A program made the position numbers and the translations under genes. Of a stretch of 64,000 nt of DNA, positions 7,996 through 16,001 are shown piece after piece (the stretch's first letter is position 1; every line of letters begins with the position of its first letter). The notes under the pieces were generated by a model. It saw nothing but the letters and a program-made list of their open reading frames with translations, had not been told where the DNA came from and made no database searches. Location of the stretch: contig NZ_JAIRBM010000004.1 in assembly GCF_020089865.1 (NCBI RefSeq), positions 1 to 64,000 on the forward strand, read 5' to 3'. This DNA comes from Microvirga puerhi. GTDB taxonomy: Bacteria > Pseudomonadota > Alphaproteobacteria > Rhizobiales > Beijerinckiaceae.

Positions 7996-9069
7996 TCATG
8001 GACTCTCGGCGGGAAACACCCACAAGCGTTCTTGCGGAAACGTGCACCAGACCTCTGGGCTGCTAAGCTCGTCAGGCCCGTAAGCGCGGACGACAAGATC
8101 TCCCATGCGCAAACGGTGTTCCCACCGATCGCCCAGATACATGGAAGCCTCGAGGCTCATCTTGAGTCCGATCGTGGGCCTCTCCGAAACCGCAAGCGCC
8201 TCAACTCGGATGACGGCCTTCACGGCATCAGCGTCTCCCTTCAGAGTGTCTCCGCGCGATACGCCATCGAGCTCCCAGCCGTTGCCGCAGATCCGCACGG
8301 CATCGCCATCGACCCAAGCCGCATGCCCCGTAATGATGTTATTCGTGCCCAAGAATTCCGCCGCATAGAAAGTCTCTGGCGCAGAATACATGGCCTTGGG
8401 AGAACCTTCCTGAATGATGTGCCCGTCCTTGAGAAGAAGGATCTTGTCGGCCATAGCGAGAGCCTCGCCCTGGTCGTGGGTGACCATGACCGCGCAAATC
8501 TCGAGATCCAGGATCAGTTTGCGAATCCAGAAGCGCGCCTCCTCGCGCAGCTTCGCATCGAGATTGGACAGAGGCTCGTCGAGAAGCAGGACTTTCGGAT
8601 TGTAGACGAGTGCACGGCAAATCGCGACGCGCTGCTGTTGCCCGCCAGACAGCTGGAACGGATAGCGATCGGCAAGGTGAGCAAGTCCGAGCTTCTCGAG
8701 CATTGCGACAACACGCGCATTCGCCTCGGAGGAAGGCACGCCGCGCAGCTGCAGACCGAAAGCGACATTTTCCTTCACGGTCCGGTGTGGCCACAACGCA
8801 TAGGACTGGAAGACGAGACCGATGTCGCGCCGCTCCGGAGGCAGGATGAGGGAGCTATCGGCGTCGAGAACCTTCGTGCCTCCGATTTCGATCTTGCCCT
8901 TTTCGGGCGTTTCCAACCCGGCAATACAGCGCAAGAGCGTGGTCTTGCCGCTTCCGGATGCGCCGAGCAAGGCGACTATCTGCCCTTTACTACCGGAGAA
9001 CGATGCACCTTTGAGGACGGCGAGCGCGCCGAGCCGCTTATGCACGTTGCGAACGATCAGATCACTCAT
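7996..9069 (-). CDS. ABC transporter ATP-binding protein, ferric/spermidine/sugar-phosphate importer type
   Basis: Encodes 357 aa from 9069, with GGGAG upstream. Walker A is GASGSGKTT, the signature is [15 protein letters not shown], Walker B is VLLLDEP, and the switch His is in VMVTHDQGEA. A C-terminal TOBE-like domain follows (FLGTNNIITGHA onward). The length and layout match PotA/FbpC/AfuC-type subunits. It overlaps the permease gene by 8 bp, so the two are coupled. It energises uptake across the inner membrane. Confidence 0.92.
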   Translation of the reverse strand: MSDLIVRNVHKRLGALAVLKGASFSGSKGQIVALLGASGSGKTTLLRCIAGLETPEKGKIEIGGTKVLDADSSLILPPERRDIGLVFQSYALWPHRTVKENVAFGLQLRGVPSSEANARVVAMLEKLGLAHLADRYPFQLSGGQQQRVAICRALVYNPKVLLLDEPLSNLDAKLREEARFWIRKLILDLEICAVMVTHDQGEALAMADKILLLKDGHIIQEGSPKAMYSAPETFYAAEFLGTNNIITGHAAWVDGDAVRICGNGWELDGVSRGDTLKGDADAVKAVIRVEALAVSERPTIGLKMSLEASMYLGDRWEHRLRMGDLVVRAYGPDELSSPEVWCTFPQERLWVFPAESP

Positions 9070-10747
9070 TGACCCGGACTCCCAGACGCAGGGCAAGGAC
9101 GAAGCCGCCGAGCGTGAACACAATGCTTATGAAGGAAAGGGCGGCGATCATATCTACGGAGCCGCCTGCGATCATTGAAACGATCATGGATCCGAGAACC
9201 TCGGTCCCGTTCGTCATCAGATAGACACCGGTCGCGTACTCGCGGAGAAAGACGATGATCATCATCGTCCAGGCTCCGATGAGACCCGGCCGGATGATCG
9301 GCACTACGACCGATCGCCAGGTTTGCCCCGTCGTTGCGCCGGCCGTTCGCGCCGCCTCTTCGAGATCAGGCGAAACTTGAAGCAAGTTCGCCTGAATCAT
9401 ACGGAACCCGTAAGACAGTCCCACGATCGTATATGCGATGAGGAGACTGATCAGTGTGGGACGCAGCGGCTGTAGAGCCGGCACAAAGAGGAAAACCCAG
9501 AAGAAGCTCAAGCCGACGACGAGGCCGGGCAAGGCTTTCGGGAGAAGAACGAGATAGTCGATCGCACTCGAAAATCTTCCCCGCCAGCGATGTCCCGCGA
9601 GCGCAACCAGGAGGTAGGCACCGACGGCAATCGCTCCACCGACCACCGCAAGAATGACGGTGTTGGTCAAGCTGCGAGCCAGTGCGGGCACGATGAGGAG
9701 CTGCCGGAAATTATCGAGTGTCAGATGCTCGAAGATATTGATCCCTCGCCCCCAGGCGCTGACGAACGCCCGCACGACGATACCCCCGATCGGGAAGACG
9801 ACCGCGAGCAGAAGCCAGAGCGCGACACCCGCCAATGCTACGCACTGCATGGTCGGGCCGAGGTGAATACGCGTTGCACGCGCTCCCTTGCCGCCGACAG
9901 TTACATAGCGCCGTGACTGGGCGAGCAAACGACGCTGGATGAAGACGAGCGGAAAGGTCAACGCCAACAAGACGACGGCGACTGCGGCCATAAGCTGATA
10001 TGACGGAACGCCCAACAAAGCCGTCAGCTTGTAGATATAGGTCGTGAGAACGACGGTTCCGGCCGGATCGCCCAAGATGAGAGGCAAACCGAAGCTCTCG
10101 AAGGCCAGAAGGACATTGAGCATCGACGCGAAGATCAGAGCCGGAAAAGTGAGTGGCCAAGTGACGTGCCAAGCAACCTGCCAGATACCGGCACCCGTTG
10201 TGCGTGCGGCCTCCTCCATGTCGCTGGCGATGTTACGCATCGCCGCCGACGCATAGAGATAGACATGCGGCACATGGGTCAGTCCGCCAAAGAGGATCAG
10301 GCCGCCGAGACCATAGATATTCCAGGGCACAAAGCCGAAAATGCGCTCGGCACCGAGAGAAACGAGTCCCGATGGTCCTAGCGAAACCGTGTAACCGAAG
10401 CCCAGAACGATGGCGGACAGAAACATCGGTACAAGTGCCAAAGGCTCCAGAATCTTCCGACCGATGAGGTCCGTGCGCGTCAGAAGAAACGCAAGGGCAG
10501 CGCCAAGCGGCACCGCTATCGCCACGACACCGATTGCGAAGATTACCGTGACGCCGAAGGCGCTGTAGAAGTCGGGATCGGTGAAGATGAATCCGAAGGC
10601 ATCCCATCCCACGGTAGCCGTGGGATCGAAAAACGGCCCGGACAGGAAGGACTGATAGATGATCAGTCCGACCGGGGCGAGGACAGCCGCAGCAAGAGCC
10701 GCTACGACCGTTCCACGAAATATAATCGCTTCAGTAGCGCGCGCCAT
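9062..10747 (-). CDS. ABC transporter permease, two fused BPD domains (FbpB/AfuB-like)
   Basis: Encodes 561 aa with about 12 hydrophobic segments. Two binding-protein-dependent transport modules are seen, each with an EAA-type loop: MEEAARTTGAGIWQVAWHVT near residue 196 and LEEAARTAGATTGQTW near residue 468. This internal duplication is typical of ferric and sugar-phosphate importers in which one chain makes the whole pore. It lies between the binding-protein gene (25 bp upstream) and the ATPase gene. Confidence 0.92.
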   Translation of the reverse strand: MARATEAIIFRGTVVAALAAAVLAPVGLIIYQSFLSGPFFDPTATVGWDAFGFIFTDPDFYSAFGVTVIFAIGVVAIAVPLGAALAFLLTRTDLIGRKILEPLALVPMFLSAIVLGFGYTVSLGPSGLVSLGAERIFGFVPWNIYGLGGLILFGGLTHVPHVYLYASAAMRNIASDMEEAARTTGAGIWQVAWHVTWPLTFPALIFASMLNVLLAFESFGLPLILGDPAGTVVLTTYIYKLTALLGVPSYQLMAAVAVVLLALTFPLVFIQRRLLAQSRRYVTVGGKGARATRIHLGPTMQCVALAGVALWLLLAVVFPIGGIVVRAFVSAWGRGINIFEHLTLDNFRQLLIVPALARSLTNTVILAVVGGAIAVGAYLLVALAGHRWRGRFSSAIDYLVLLPKALPGLVVGLSFFWVFLFVPALQPLRPTLISLLIAYTIVGLSYGFRMIQANLLQVSPDLEEAARTAGATTGQTWRSVVVPIIRPGLIGAWTMMIIVFLREYATGVYLMTNGTEVLGSMIVSMIAGGSVDMIAALSFISIVFTLGGFVLALRLGVRVNE

Positions 10748-10772
10748 TTACTTTCGCTCCGACGGCTCGGTA

Positions 10773-11864
10773 TCACTTGCCGAGTTCACGCTTCCAGCGC
10801 GCCAGGAATGTCGTCCGGGTTTTCGGATCGAAGTCGTCGATGAGATCTTGTCCGAGAGCGATCGGCTTGAGCTTGCCGTTCGACAGTGCATTGATGTCGT
10901 CAATGTCATTGCCATTGTCGACATCGCGTCTCACGGAGGGCAATCCTGCATTACTAACGGCCCTCTGTCCCTCCTGCGACAACATGAAGTCCAGGAATAC
11001 GCGCGCGGCGTTCGGGTTTTTGCCATCCTTGATGATGAACGCGACGCGGGAATAAGCTTGCGTGTAGTCATTGAACGCGATCACGCCAAGGTTCGGAGCA
11101 GCCTTGGCCCATTCGCGGGCATAGGCGCCATTCATATCGAAAGCCATCAAGAGTTCACCAGACAGCACCTTTTCCTTGAACTGGCTGGAACTTGAATAGA
11201 CCTGGCCGCCGACCTTTCCGAACTCCTTAACAAATGTCCAGAAGTCAGGCCAAAGCCGCTCATTATTGCGGGACCAAAGAAAGCCGGTTCCAGACTTTTC
11301 AGGATCGAATGTTGCGACCTTGCCGCGCCATGCCTCCGCGTTGTTCTTCAGCGTGTCGAGGAGTTGATCGTGCGTCTTCGGGATCTTGTCTTCTGACGTC
11401 AGCGTCTTGTTGTACATGATGACGGCAGGCTCGATGGTGGTCGCATATGCAATGCCCTTGTACTTGCCCCACTCCGGCACCGTTGCTGCTTCTGGAGATT
11501 CGTACGGCACGGCGTGCCCCATCGACACGAGCTTCAGCTGCATGTCCGGCACATTCCAGGCGATATCGCCGCCGACCTGTCCGGCCGCTGCCTCGCTGAT
11601 GATCCGACTGAAAAGCGCCTGCGCTGTGATATCGTTCCACTCGACCTTGATCTTGGGATGTTTCGCGTTGAACGCGTCCATCAACGCCTTCGATTGTGCG
11701 GGGTCGGTGGGTGCATAAATTGAAACCTTGCCTTCTTTTTCGGCAGCGGCGACGAGTTGTGCGTAGTCAGCCGGGTACTCGGATGCCTTCGGGGAAGAGA
11801 TCGTCGCGGTCGCCGCCAGAATAATGGCTGCGCAGCCTGCAAGGCGCTCAAGGGATCTTATCAT
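10773..11864 (-). CDS. Periplasmic substrate-binding protein, ferric/AfuA-like family
   Basis: Encodes 363 aa with a signal peptide (hydrophobic stretch at about residues 8-27 ending near ASEYP). The fold resembles bacterial extracellular solute-binding family 1 (KEGKVSIYAPTDP, FNAKHPKIKVEWND, NAARVFLDFMLSQEGQRAVSNAG). Similar proteins bind Fe3+, 2-aminoethylphosphonate or sugar phosphates. Since sugar-acid-type enzymes follow, an organic anion is the more likely ligand. First gene of the importer operon; the upstream gap carries two candidate GntR operators. Confidence 0.88.
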   Translation of the reverse strand: MIRSLERLAGCAAIILAATATISSPKASEYPADYAQLVAAAEKEGKVSIYAPTDPAQSKALMDAFNAKHPKIKVEWNDITAQALFSRIISEAAAGQVGGDIAWNVPDMQLKLVSMGHAVPYESPEAATVPEWGKYKGIAYATTIEPAVIMYNKTLTSEDKIPKTHDQLLDTLKNNAEAWRGKVATFDPEKSGTGFLWSRNNERLWPDFWTFVKEFGKVGGQVYSSSSQFKEKVLSGELLMAFDMNGAYAREWAKAAPNLGVIAFNDYTQAYSRVAFIIKDGKNPNAARVFLDFMLSQEGQRAVSNAGLPSVRRDVDNGNDIDDINALSNGKLKPIALGQDLIDDFDPKTRTTFLARWKRELGK

Positions 11865-11997
11865 TGACGTTCCTCCGATTATCTGTTGCCCCGGCCGCAG
11901 GCGAAACGATCGGCTCGCTGCCTATCTGCGCGGTCGTTGTTTGATGACGGTTCACTGGAGCATCCCGAACCGTGCCGACAGACAACGGTAGCGTTTC

Positions 11998-12015
11998 AAG
12001 ATTGTCAACACATTT
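11998..12015. promoter_or_regulatory. Degenerate FCD-type GntR operator candidate
   Basis: AAGATTGT-CA-ACACATTT has the same left half (AAGATTGT) as the perfect site at 12183-12200 and keeps ACA of the right half. The core TTGTCAACA suits the TnGTnnnACnA pattern of FadR/FCD-type GntR proteins. On the minus strand it overlaps a TTGACA box with TTGTCT 17 bp downstream, which would place it over an importer promoter. Confidence 0.5.
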
Positions 12016-12182
12016 TGCTTATAGCGCTTGGCGAATTTCTGAGCCAATTTGTCATCATGAAAATACTTTATGACTCCCAAGGTATTTCTATGCAATAATA
12101 GTGCAATTCGCAATATTTATCTGATAATATACACCAACTATTATATACTAAGCTCAATATAACCATGAACATACTCGACACA

Positions 12183-12200
12183 AAGATTGTTGACAATCTT
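12183..12200. promoter_or_regulatory. Perfect 8-2-8 inverted repeat, GntR/FCD operator candidate
   Basis: AAGATTGT-TG-ACAATCTT has perfect 8-bp arms and a 2-bp centre, 43 bp upstream of the gntR start. The core ATTGTTGACAAT fits the FadR/FCD consensus. It overlaps TTGACA on the plus strand and TTGTCA on the minus strand, so binding could repress both gntR and the importer operon. Confidence 0.65.
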
Positions 12201-12243
12201 GCCCCTTGGCCGCACATTGGCGCCATTGTAGGAGGACGGTGAA

Positions 12244-12987
12244 GTGGCCTCAGCAACGATGTCGATGGATAGCATGCGCTCAGACGGCAAGACCGGAACG
12301 TCACTTGCAGAAACAGCTTTTCGAGAGATCGAGAAGATGATCGTGAGCGGCGACTTAGAGGCCGGCAGTCATGTGAACGAGAACGCAATCGCCGAGCGCC
12401 TCGGAATTAGCCGAGGCCCCGTGCGAGAAGCCTGCCGTCGTCTCGAAGAAGCTGGCATCATCGAGCTGATCCCGAACAGGGGTGCGTTCGTTCGCATCCA
12501 TGACATTCAGGACATTCTCGACATCTACGATATGAAGGCTGTGCTGCAGGCTCATGCCGGAAGAATGCTTGCACAGACCATTACCAACCAACAGCTCGCA
12601 CAGCTCGAGAGCTTGCTGGAAGAAGCACAAGCTGCAGCGGATCGTGACGAGGTTGGCGAGTTTCTAGCCCGTAACGGCCGCTTTCACTCGCTCGCGATGG
12701 AGTTTACCGGCAATCGCCGCCTCCTGATCATTCATGAGAGCATGGAGCGTGAGATCCAGGTGTGGCGGCGCAAGCTCGTCTCGCGTGCCTTCAACATTTC
12801 GGCGGTCGCCAACGAGCACTTGCAGATGCTCAAGGCTTTGCAATCCGGAAATCCGGGCCACGCATCGGAAATCTTTCGCGATCACTGCATCGCGGGGAGA
12901 TCACGCATCCTCCGAATGCTTGATGCAATCGGCAATTCATCGGACGACGCGCTGTCTGCTACGTCGAAGCTGCGCATCGTCATTTAA
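12244..12987 (+). CDS. GntR-family regulator, FCD subfamily
   Basis: Encodes 247 aa from GTG 12244, with GGAGG 8 bp upstream. The N-terminal winged helix covers about residues 20-85 (NENAIAERLGISRGPVREACRRLEEAGIIELIPNRG, split here by me into one region). The C-terminal all-helical FCD ligand domain contains the His-bearing stretches NGRFHSLAMEF and NPGHASEIFRDHC. FCD regulators respond to organic acids. It is divergent from the ABC importer and the shared gap contains its probable operators, so it most likely controls this import/dehydratase operon and itself. Confidence 0.9.
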   Translation: MASATMSMDSMRSDGKTGTSLAETAFREIEKMIVSGDLEAGSHVNENAIAERLGISRGPVREACRRLEEAGIIELIPNRGAFVRIHDIQDILDIYDMKAVLQAHAGRMLAQTITNQQLAQLESLLEEAQAAADRDEVGEFLARNGRFHSLAMEFTGNRRLLIIHESMEREIQVWRRKLVSRAFNISAVANEHLQMLKALQSGNPGHASEIFRDHCIAGRSRILRMLDAIGNSSDDALSATSKLRIVI

Positions 12988-13195
12988 AAGGCATCGCCCC
13001 ATAAAAGCATTCGGATCGCCACGCTTCGGGCGAATAAGGCCTTCTCTTGCGAGAGCCGCATAAAATCGATGTAGCCCCCGCTCCGCTAAGCAAGCACTCT
13101 CCATTTATTCAAGTCAAGGCATCTCGGGATAGAGATCTTGTTCCGGTCTCAATTAGAACAGCATTGAATTTCTCGATGAGAGTTGCCCGATGTTG

Positions 13196-13225
13196 AAAGG
13201 GCCCGCCAATGTGGGCAGGCCCTTC
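13196..13225 (-). terminator. Intrinsic terminator after the minus-strand KGG-type gene
   Basis: AAGGGCC (13197-13203) pairs with GGCCCTT (13218-13224), with further partial pairing inside. On the minus strand the stem is followed by TTTCAAC. It lies 9 bp beyond the stop at 13234. Confidence 0.6.
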
Positions 13226-13233
13226 AAACTTAA

Positions 13234-13389
13234 CTACTTATCATTCTTGTGGCTTTGACGCCCAGCTTCGGAATGCTGTTCCGACGTCCCGCCACGGCTC
13301 GACGAACCCTGCTTCTCCTGATTCTTATGGCTTTGACGGCCGGCCTCCCCGTGCTGTTCCGATGATCCACCGCGTTGTTGATTAGCCAT
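13234..13389 (-). CDS. Small KGG-like stress protein with two repeats
   Basis: Encodes 51 aa from ATG 13389, with GAGG upstream. The longer frame (to 13485) lacks a good start. It is very hydrophilic, with two near-identical units SSEQHGEAGRQSHKN and TSEQHSEAGRQSHKN joined by QEKQGSSSRGG. This is like the stress-induced KGG/Con-10/GsiB repeat family, in which small disordered proteins build up in stress and stationary phase. A second KGG-type gene lies nearby on the other strand. Molecular role not known. Confidence 0.75.
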   Translation of the reverse strand: MANQQRGGSSEQHGEAGRQSHKNQEKQGSSSRGGTSEQHSEAGRQSHKNDK

Positions 13390-13426
13390 TCTAGACCTCT
13401 TCGTTTGGCCCCACAGCCGTCCGTTG

Positions 13427-13451
13427 AACGCTTTCATGTCGGGCAGGTTCG
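13427..13451 (-). promoter_or_regulatory. EcfG-type stress promoter candidate for the minus KGG gene
   Basis: On the minus strand CGAAC, 16 bases, CGTT, compared with the alphaproteobacterial general-stress consensus GGAAC-n16/17-CGTT (one mismatch). The -10 lies about 38 bp upstream of the start codon at 13389. Confidence 0.5.
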
Positions 13452-13715
13452 TCATCCACACCGCGATGAAACGGCGCATCAACATGCATCGAGTTCGGAC
13501 AAGACACTCAGGCGTGGCGACAGATGGTTTAATGCTCTCCTATGTGGCTCATCTTGTCGCATTTCACAGGCATATTTGGAAAAATCCAAAAGATCTTTGT
13601 CAGATATATAGGAGAAATGTGGGATCCTATGCTCAGCAATTCATAATATTCCAATCGTAAAAGCACCGCTTGGCGAATCATATTCTTGGCCATTCAAGTA
13701 ATTTAAAGACAGGCT

Positions 13716-13740
13716 TGAACAAAATGTAACGGAGCTGGTT
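13716..13740 (+). promoter_or_regulatory. EcfG-type stress promoter candidate for the plus KGG gene
   Basis: TGAAC, 17 bases, GTT, ending 38 bp upstream of the start at 13779. It differs by one base from GGAAC in the -35. The same TGAAC-n17-(C/G)GTT form occurs upstream of the gene at 14208. Confidence 0.45.
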
Positions 13741-13778
13741 CTTCAACTATCGGCGCAACTAAAAACGGAGTTCACATC

Positions 13779-13946
13779 ATGACGGAGAAGAAAGGCACTT
13801 CAAACCGTGGATTCGCTTCCATGGATGAAAACAAACAGCGCGAGATCGCCAAGAAGGGCGGCGAGAGCGTGCCTGCCGAGGAACGGTCTTTCTCGAAAGA
13901 TCGGGATCTGGCCAGCGAGGCCGGTCGCAAGGGCGGTCAAAAGTAA
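13779..13946 (+). CDS. KGG-motif stress-induced small protein
   Basis: Encodes 55 aa, with GGAG upstream of ATG 13779. It has RGFASMDENKQREIAKKGGE and SEAGRKGGQK, the two halves of the stress-induced KGG family, with RSFSKDRDLA between them. Such small hydrophilic proteins are typical targets of the general stress response. It carries its own promoter candidate and a strong terminator, so it appears to be monocistronic. Function beyond stress association is not established. Confidence 0.88.
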   Translation: MTEKKGTSNRGFASMDENKQREIAKKGGESVPAEERSFSKDRDLASEAGRKGGQK

Positions 13947-13977
13947 CGATAGGCCACTGTTCTAAGCCTTATAGGGG

Positions 13978-14010
13978 AAGAGCCGCATGATGCGGCTCTT
14001 CTCATTTTCT
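13978..14010 (+). terminator. Intrinsic terminator of the KGG gene
   Basis: AAGAGCCGCAT and ATGCGGCTCTT are perfect 11-base arms around one G (in practice a 9-bp stem with a small loop), followed by CTCATTTTCT. It lies 31 bp after the stop at 13946. Confidence 0.8.
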
Positions 14011-14135
14011 CGCCTCTCGCGAAGAAGCTTTCTCATCTTTCCGGAGCGTTTCCGTTCTGGTCGAGCGCGGCTGTCTGATCCTGCCTGACCGTTCCCGATC
14101 AGAATTGATGTCCAGCGAACGACCATATGCACCTT

Positions 14136-14161
14136 TGAACAGAATCGCCAGCCTGACCGTT
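14136..14161 (+). promoter_or_regulatory. EcfG-type stress promoter candidate before the small membrane protein
   Basis: TGAAC, 17 bases, CGTT, ending 46 bp upstream of the start at 14208. It is the third such element within 750 bases. Confidence 0.45.
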
Positions 14162-14207
14162 ATACGGCTAGGAAGGCACCAAGCTTGCCAATCGCCAAAG
14201 GCCCACC

Positions 14208-14468
14208 ATGGAAAGTTCGCACATCAAATCAATCGGCTACTTGATTTCCTGCCTAAGCGTCGCTCTGCTGGGCATAGTCTCCTGGAAGAGCGCTTCCGAG
14301 CAGCTGGTGCTCATGCTGTGCTTGATCTTCGGCATGCTCACGTCCGTCATCGGTATGGGCATGCGCTGGCTCTCGTATCAGCTCGAGCACAAGCAGGAAT
14401 CCGGCGGAGGCAACGCGACATCTCGCAAACCGCAAACCATCAATAGTGCGTCAGATGCAACCAGTTAG
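14208..14468 (+). CDS. Small two-helix membrane protein of unknown function
   Basis: Encodes 86 aa. Two hydrophobic segments lie at about residues 9-25 (IGYLISCLSVALLGIVS) and 31-52 (LVLMLCLIFGMLTSVIGMGM), followed by a polar tail rich in Gly, Ser and Thr. AAAGG precedes the ATG. I recognise no family. The candidate stress promoter upstream and the Nramp-like gene 25 bp downstream on the same strand suggest a stress-linked or transporter-linked role, but this is inference. Confidence 0.55.
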   Translation: MESSHIKSIGYLISCLSVALLGIVSWKSASEQLVLMLCLIFGMLTSVIGMGMRWLSYQLEHKQESGGGNATSRKPQTINSASDATS

Positions 14469-14493
14469 ATGATCCGACGTTACCATTGAAAGC

Positions 14494-15822
14494 GTGAGCG
14501 TTGAGCGTTCCATGTCACAGGAAACTACGCAAGATCCGGAGCAAATCGCACCAAGCCCTGTCGTCGGCCCCAGCAAGCCTCGCCTTCTCATGGTCCTCGG
14601 ACCGGGTCTGATCACCGGCGCCTCCGACGACGATCCAAGCGGTATCGCGACATACAGCCAGGCTGGAGCCCAGTTCGGCTATGGCATGAACTGGACGCTG
14701 ATGTTCACATACCCACTGATGTGCGCTGTTCAGATCATCAGCGGGCGCGTCGGGCGGACAACCGGCCAAGGACTCGCCGGTAACCTTCGCCGGTATTACC
14801 CGAACTGGCTGCTGCAGAGCATCGTGTTGCTCCTCCTCCTGGCAAACATCATCAACATCGGGGCCGATCTTGGCGCCATGGCGGACGCTTCCCGGTTGGT
14901 ACTGGGTGGTCCGATTACGCCGTACATCTTGGCATTTGCAGGAATCTCGATCGCCTTACAGATATTTCTCCAATACACGCGCTATGTCGCGGTTCTGAAA
15001 TGGCTGGCCCTGGTCCTTCTCGCCTATGTCGTTACGCTTTTTCTCGTAGAGGTATCCTGGAGCGAGGCCCTCACTCGACTCGTCATCCCCTCGTTCGCTT
15101 TGGACAGGGATTCTCTGATGGTCATCGTCGCGGTGTTCGGCACCACAATTAGCCCATACCTCTTCTTCTGGCAGTCGAGCCAGGAGGCTGAGGATGTGCG
15201 CGAGTTTCCGCGCCGCGAGGCGCTCGTCAAGGCTCCCGACCAAGGTCCTGCCGCGCTGGCACGGATAGAGCTTGATACCGTTATTGGGATGGCGCTCTCG
15301 AACGTAATCGGGCTGGCGATCATGAACACCACAGCCGCTACGCTTCATACCCACGGAGTTACGGACATCGCGACTTCGGCCCAGGCGGCTGAAGCGCTCC
15401 GGCCGATCGCCGGCTCGCTGGCGGAGACAATTTTTGCGCTCGGCATCATCGGGACGGGCATCATGGCCGTTCCCGTCCTTGCCGGCTCGGCTGCCTATGC
15501 CATCGGCGAAGCGCGCAAATGGCCGGTGGGGCTTGCGCGCCAGCCGATGGAAGCCAAGGCTTTCTATGCAACAGTCGTCGTCGCAACGCTGCTGGGAATG
15601 ACACTGGACTTCACACCGATCAATCCGATCAAGGCACTTTACTGGAGCGCGGTGATCAACGGCATCGTGGCCGTTCCGGTGATGGCGATCATGATGCTGC
15701 TGTCGGCCCGAGCCGATGTCATGGGCGCATTCGCTGTAGGTGGCTGGCTGAAGGGGCTGGGGTGGGTAGCGACGGCCGCGATGGCACTTGCCGCCGTCGC
15801 GATGCTTTTCACGTCACTTTGA
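14494..15822 (+). CDS. Nramp-like divalent metal transporter with altered metal-site motifs
   Basis: Encodes 442 aa from GTG 14494; ATG 14512 is an equally possible start. There are about 11 hydrophobic segments in the Nramp order (LGPGLITGASDDDPSGIATYSQAGAQFGYG near residue 35 onward, written here only as a position guide). The helix-1 motif DPGN is DPSG, and the helix-6 motif MPHN reads ISPY. These two motifs hold the metal in characterised Nramps. The cargo may therefore be Mg2+ or Al3+ or something else, as for other Nramp-related groups, or unknown. The protein lies after a small membrane protein and has no regulator beside it. Confidence 0.85.
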   Translation: MSVERSMSQETTQDPEQIAPSPVVGPSKPRLLMVLGPGLITGASDDDPSGIATYSQAGAQFGYGMNWTLMFTYPLMCAVQIISGRVGRTTGQGLAGNLRRYYPNWLLQSIVLLLLLANIINIGADLGAMADASRLVLGGPITPYILAFAGISIALQIFLQYTRYVAVLKWLALVLLAYVVTLFLVEVSWSEALTRLVIPSFALDRDSLMVIVAVFGTTISPYLFFWQSSQEAEDVREFPRREALVKAPDQGPAALARIELDTVIGMALSNVIGLAIMNTTAATLHTHGVTDIATSAQAAEALRPIAGSLAETIFALGIIGTGIMAVPVLAGSAAYAIGEARKWPVGLARQPMEAKAFYATVVVATLLGMTLDFTPINPIKALYWSAVINGIVAVPVMAIMMLLSARADVMGAFAVGGWLKGLGWVATAAMALAAVAMLFTSL

Positions 15823-16001
15823 CCCCATGCAGGCAAGTTGCTCGCTCACATGCGCCTGCGCTGTTCCGCATTGGGAATATCCTTCATGGTCAATGACCGG
15901 CGTCTTGATTGGCTTCCATCTGGTCCGCTTCCCTAACCCGAGCGAATGTTGTCAGGCTAGGGCGAATGACTGAGTCTGAAGCATGAGCGTCGCTGTGCAA
16001 C

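Larger units (their letters stand above)
11865..12243. promoter_or_regulatory. Divergent control region between the importer operon and gntR
   Basis: This 379-base gap separates the binding-protein gene (minus) from the gntR gene (plus). The part from about 12050 to 12180 is very AT-rich, unlike its surroundings. It holds two related inverted-repeat sites, listed separately. Reading toward the importer, TTGTCA at 12195 and TATGTT 17 bp further make a -35/-10 candidate that overlaps the perfect site. I see no coding sequence here. Confidence 0.6.
13390..13778. other. Gap between the two divergent KGG-type genes
   Basis: 389 bases. It holds a candidate stress promoter on each strand (listed separately) and an AT-rich stretch from about 13560 to 13720. 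A plus frame of 78 codons at 13424-13660 has no recognisable features and lies mostly in the AT-rich part; I do not regard it as a gene. Confidence 0.5.

Noticed and set aside
10773..11864. Naming the importer as an iron(III) transporter
   Set aside because: The family is mixed, and all neighbouring genes point to organic acid metabolism; no Fur-type site was seen.
13234..13389. Tandem DNA repeat at the minus KGG gene as a mobile or CRISPR-like repeat
   Set aside because: The repeat is only the two coding copies of the EQH-EAGRQSHKN unit; there is no spacer pattern.
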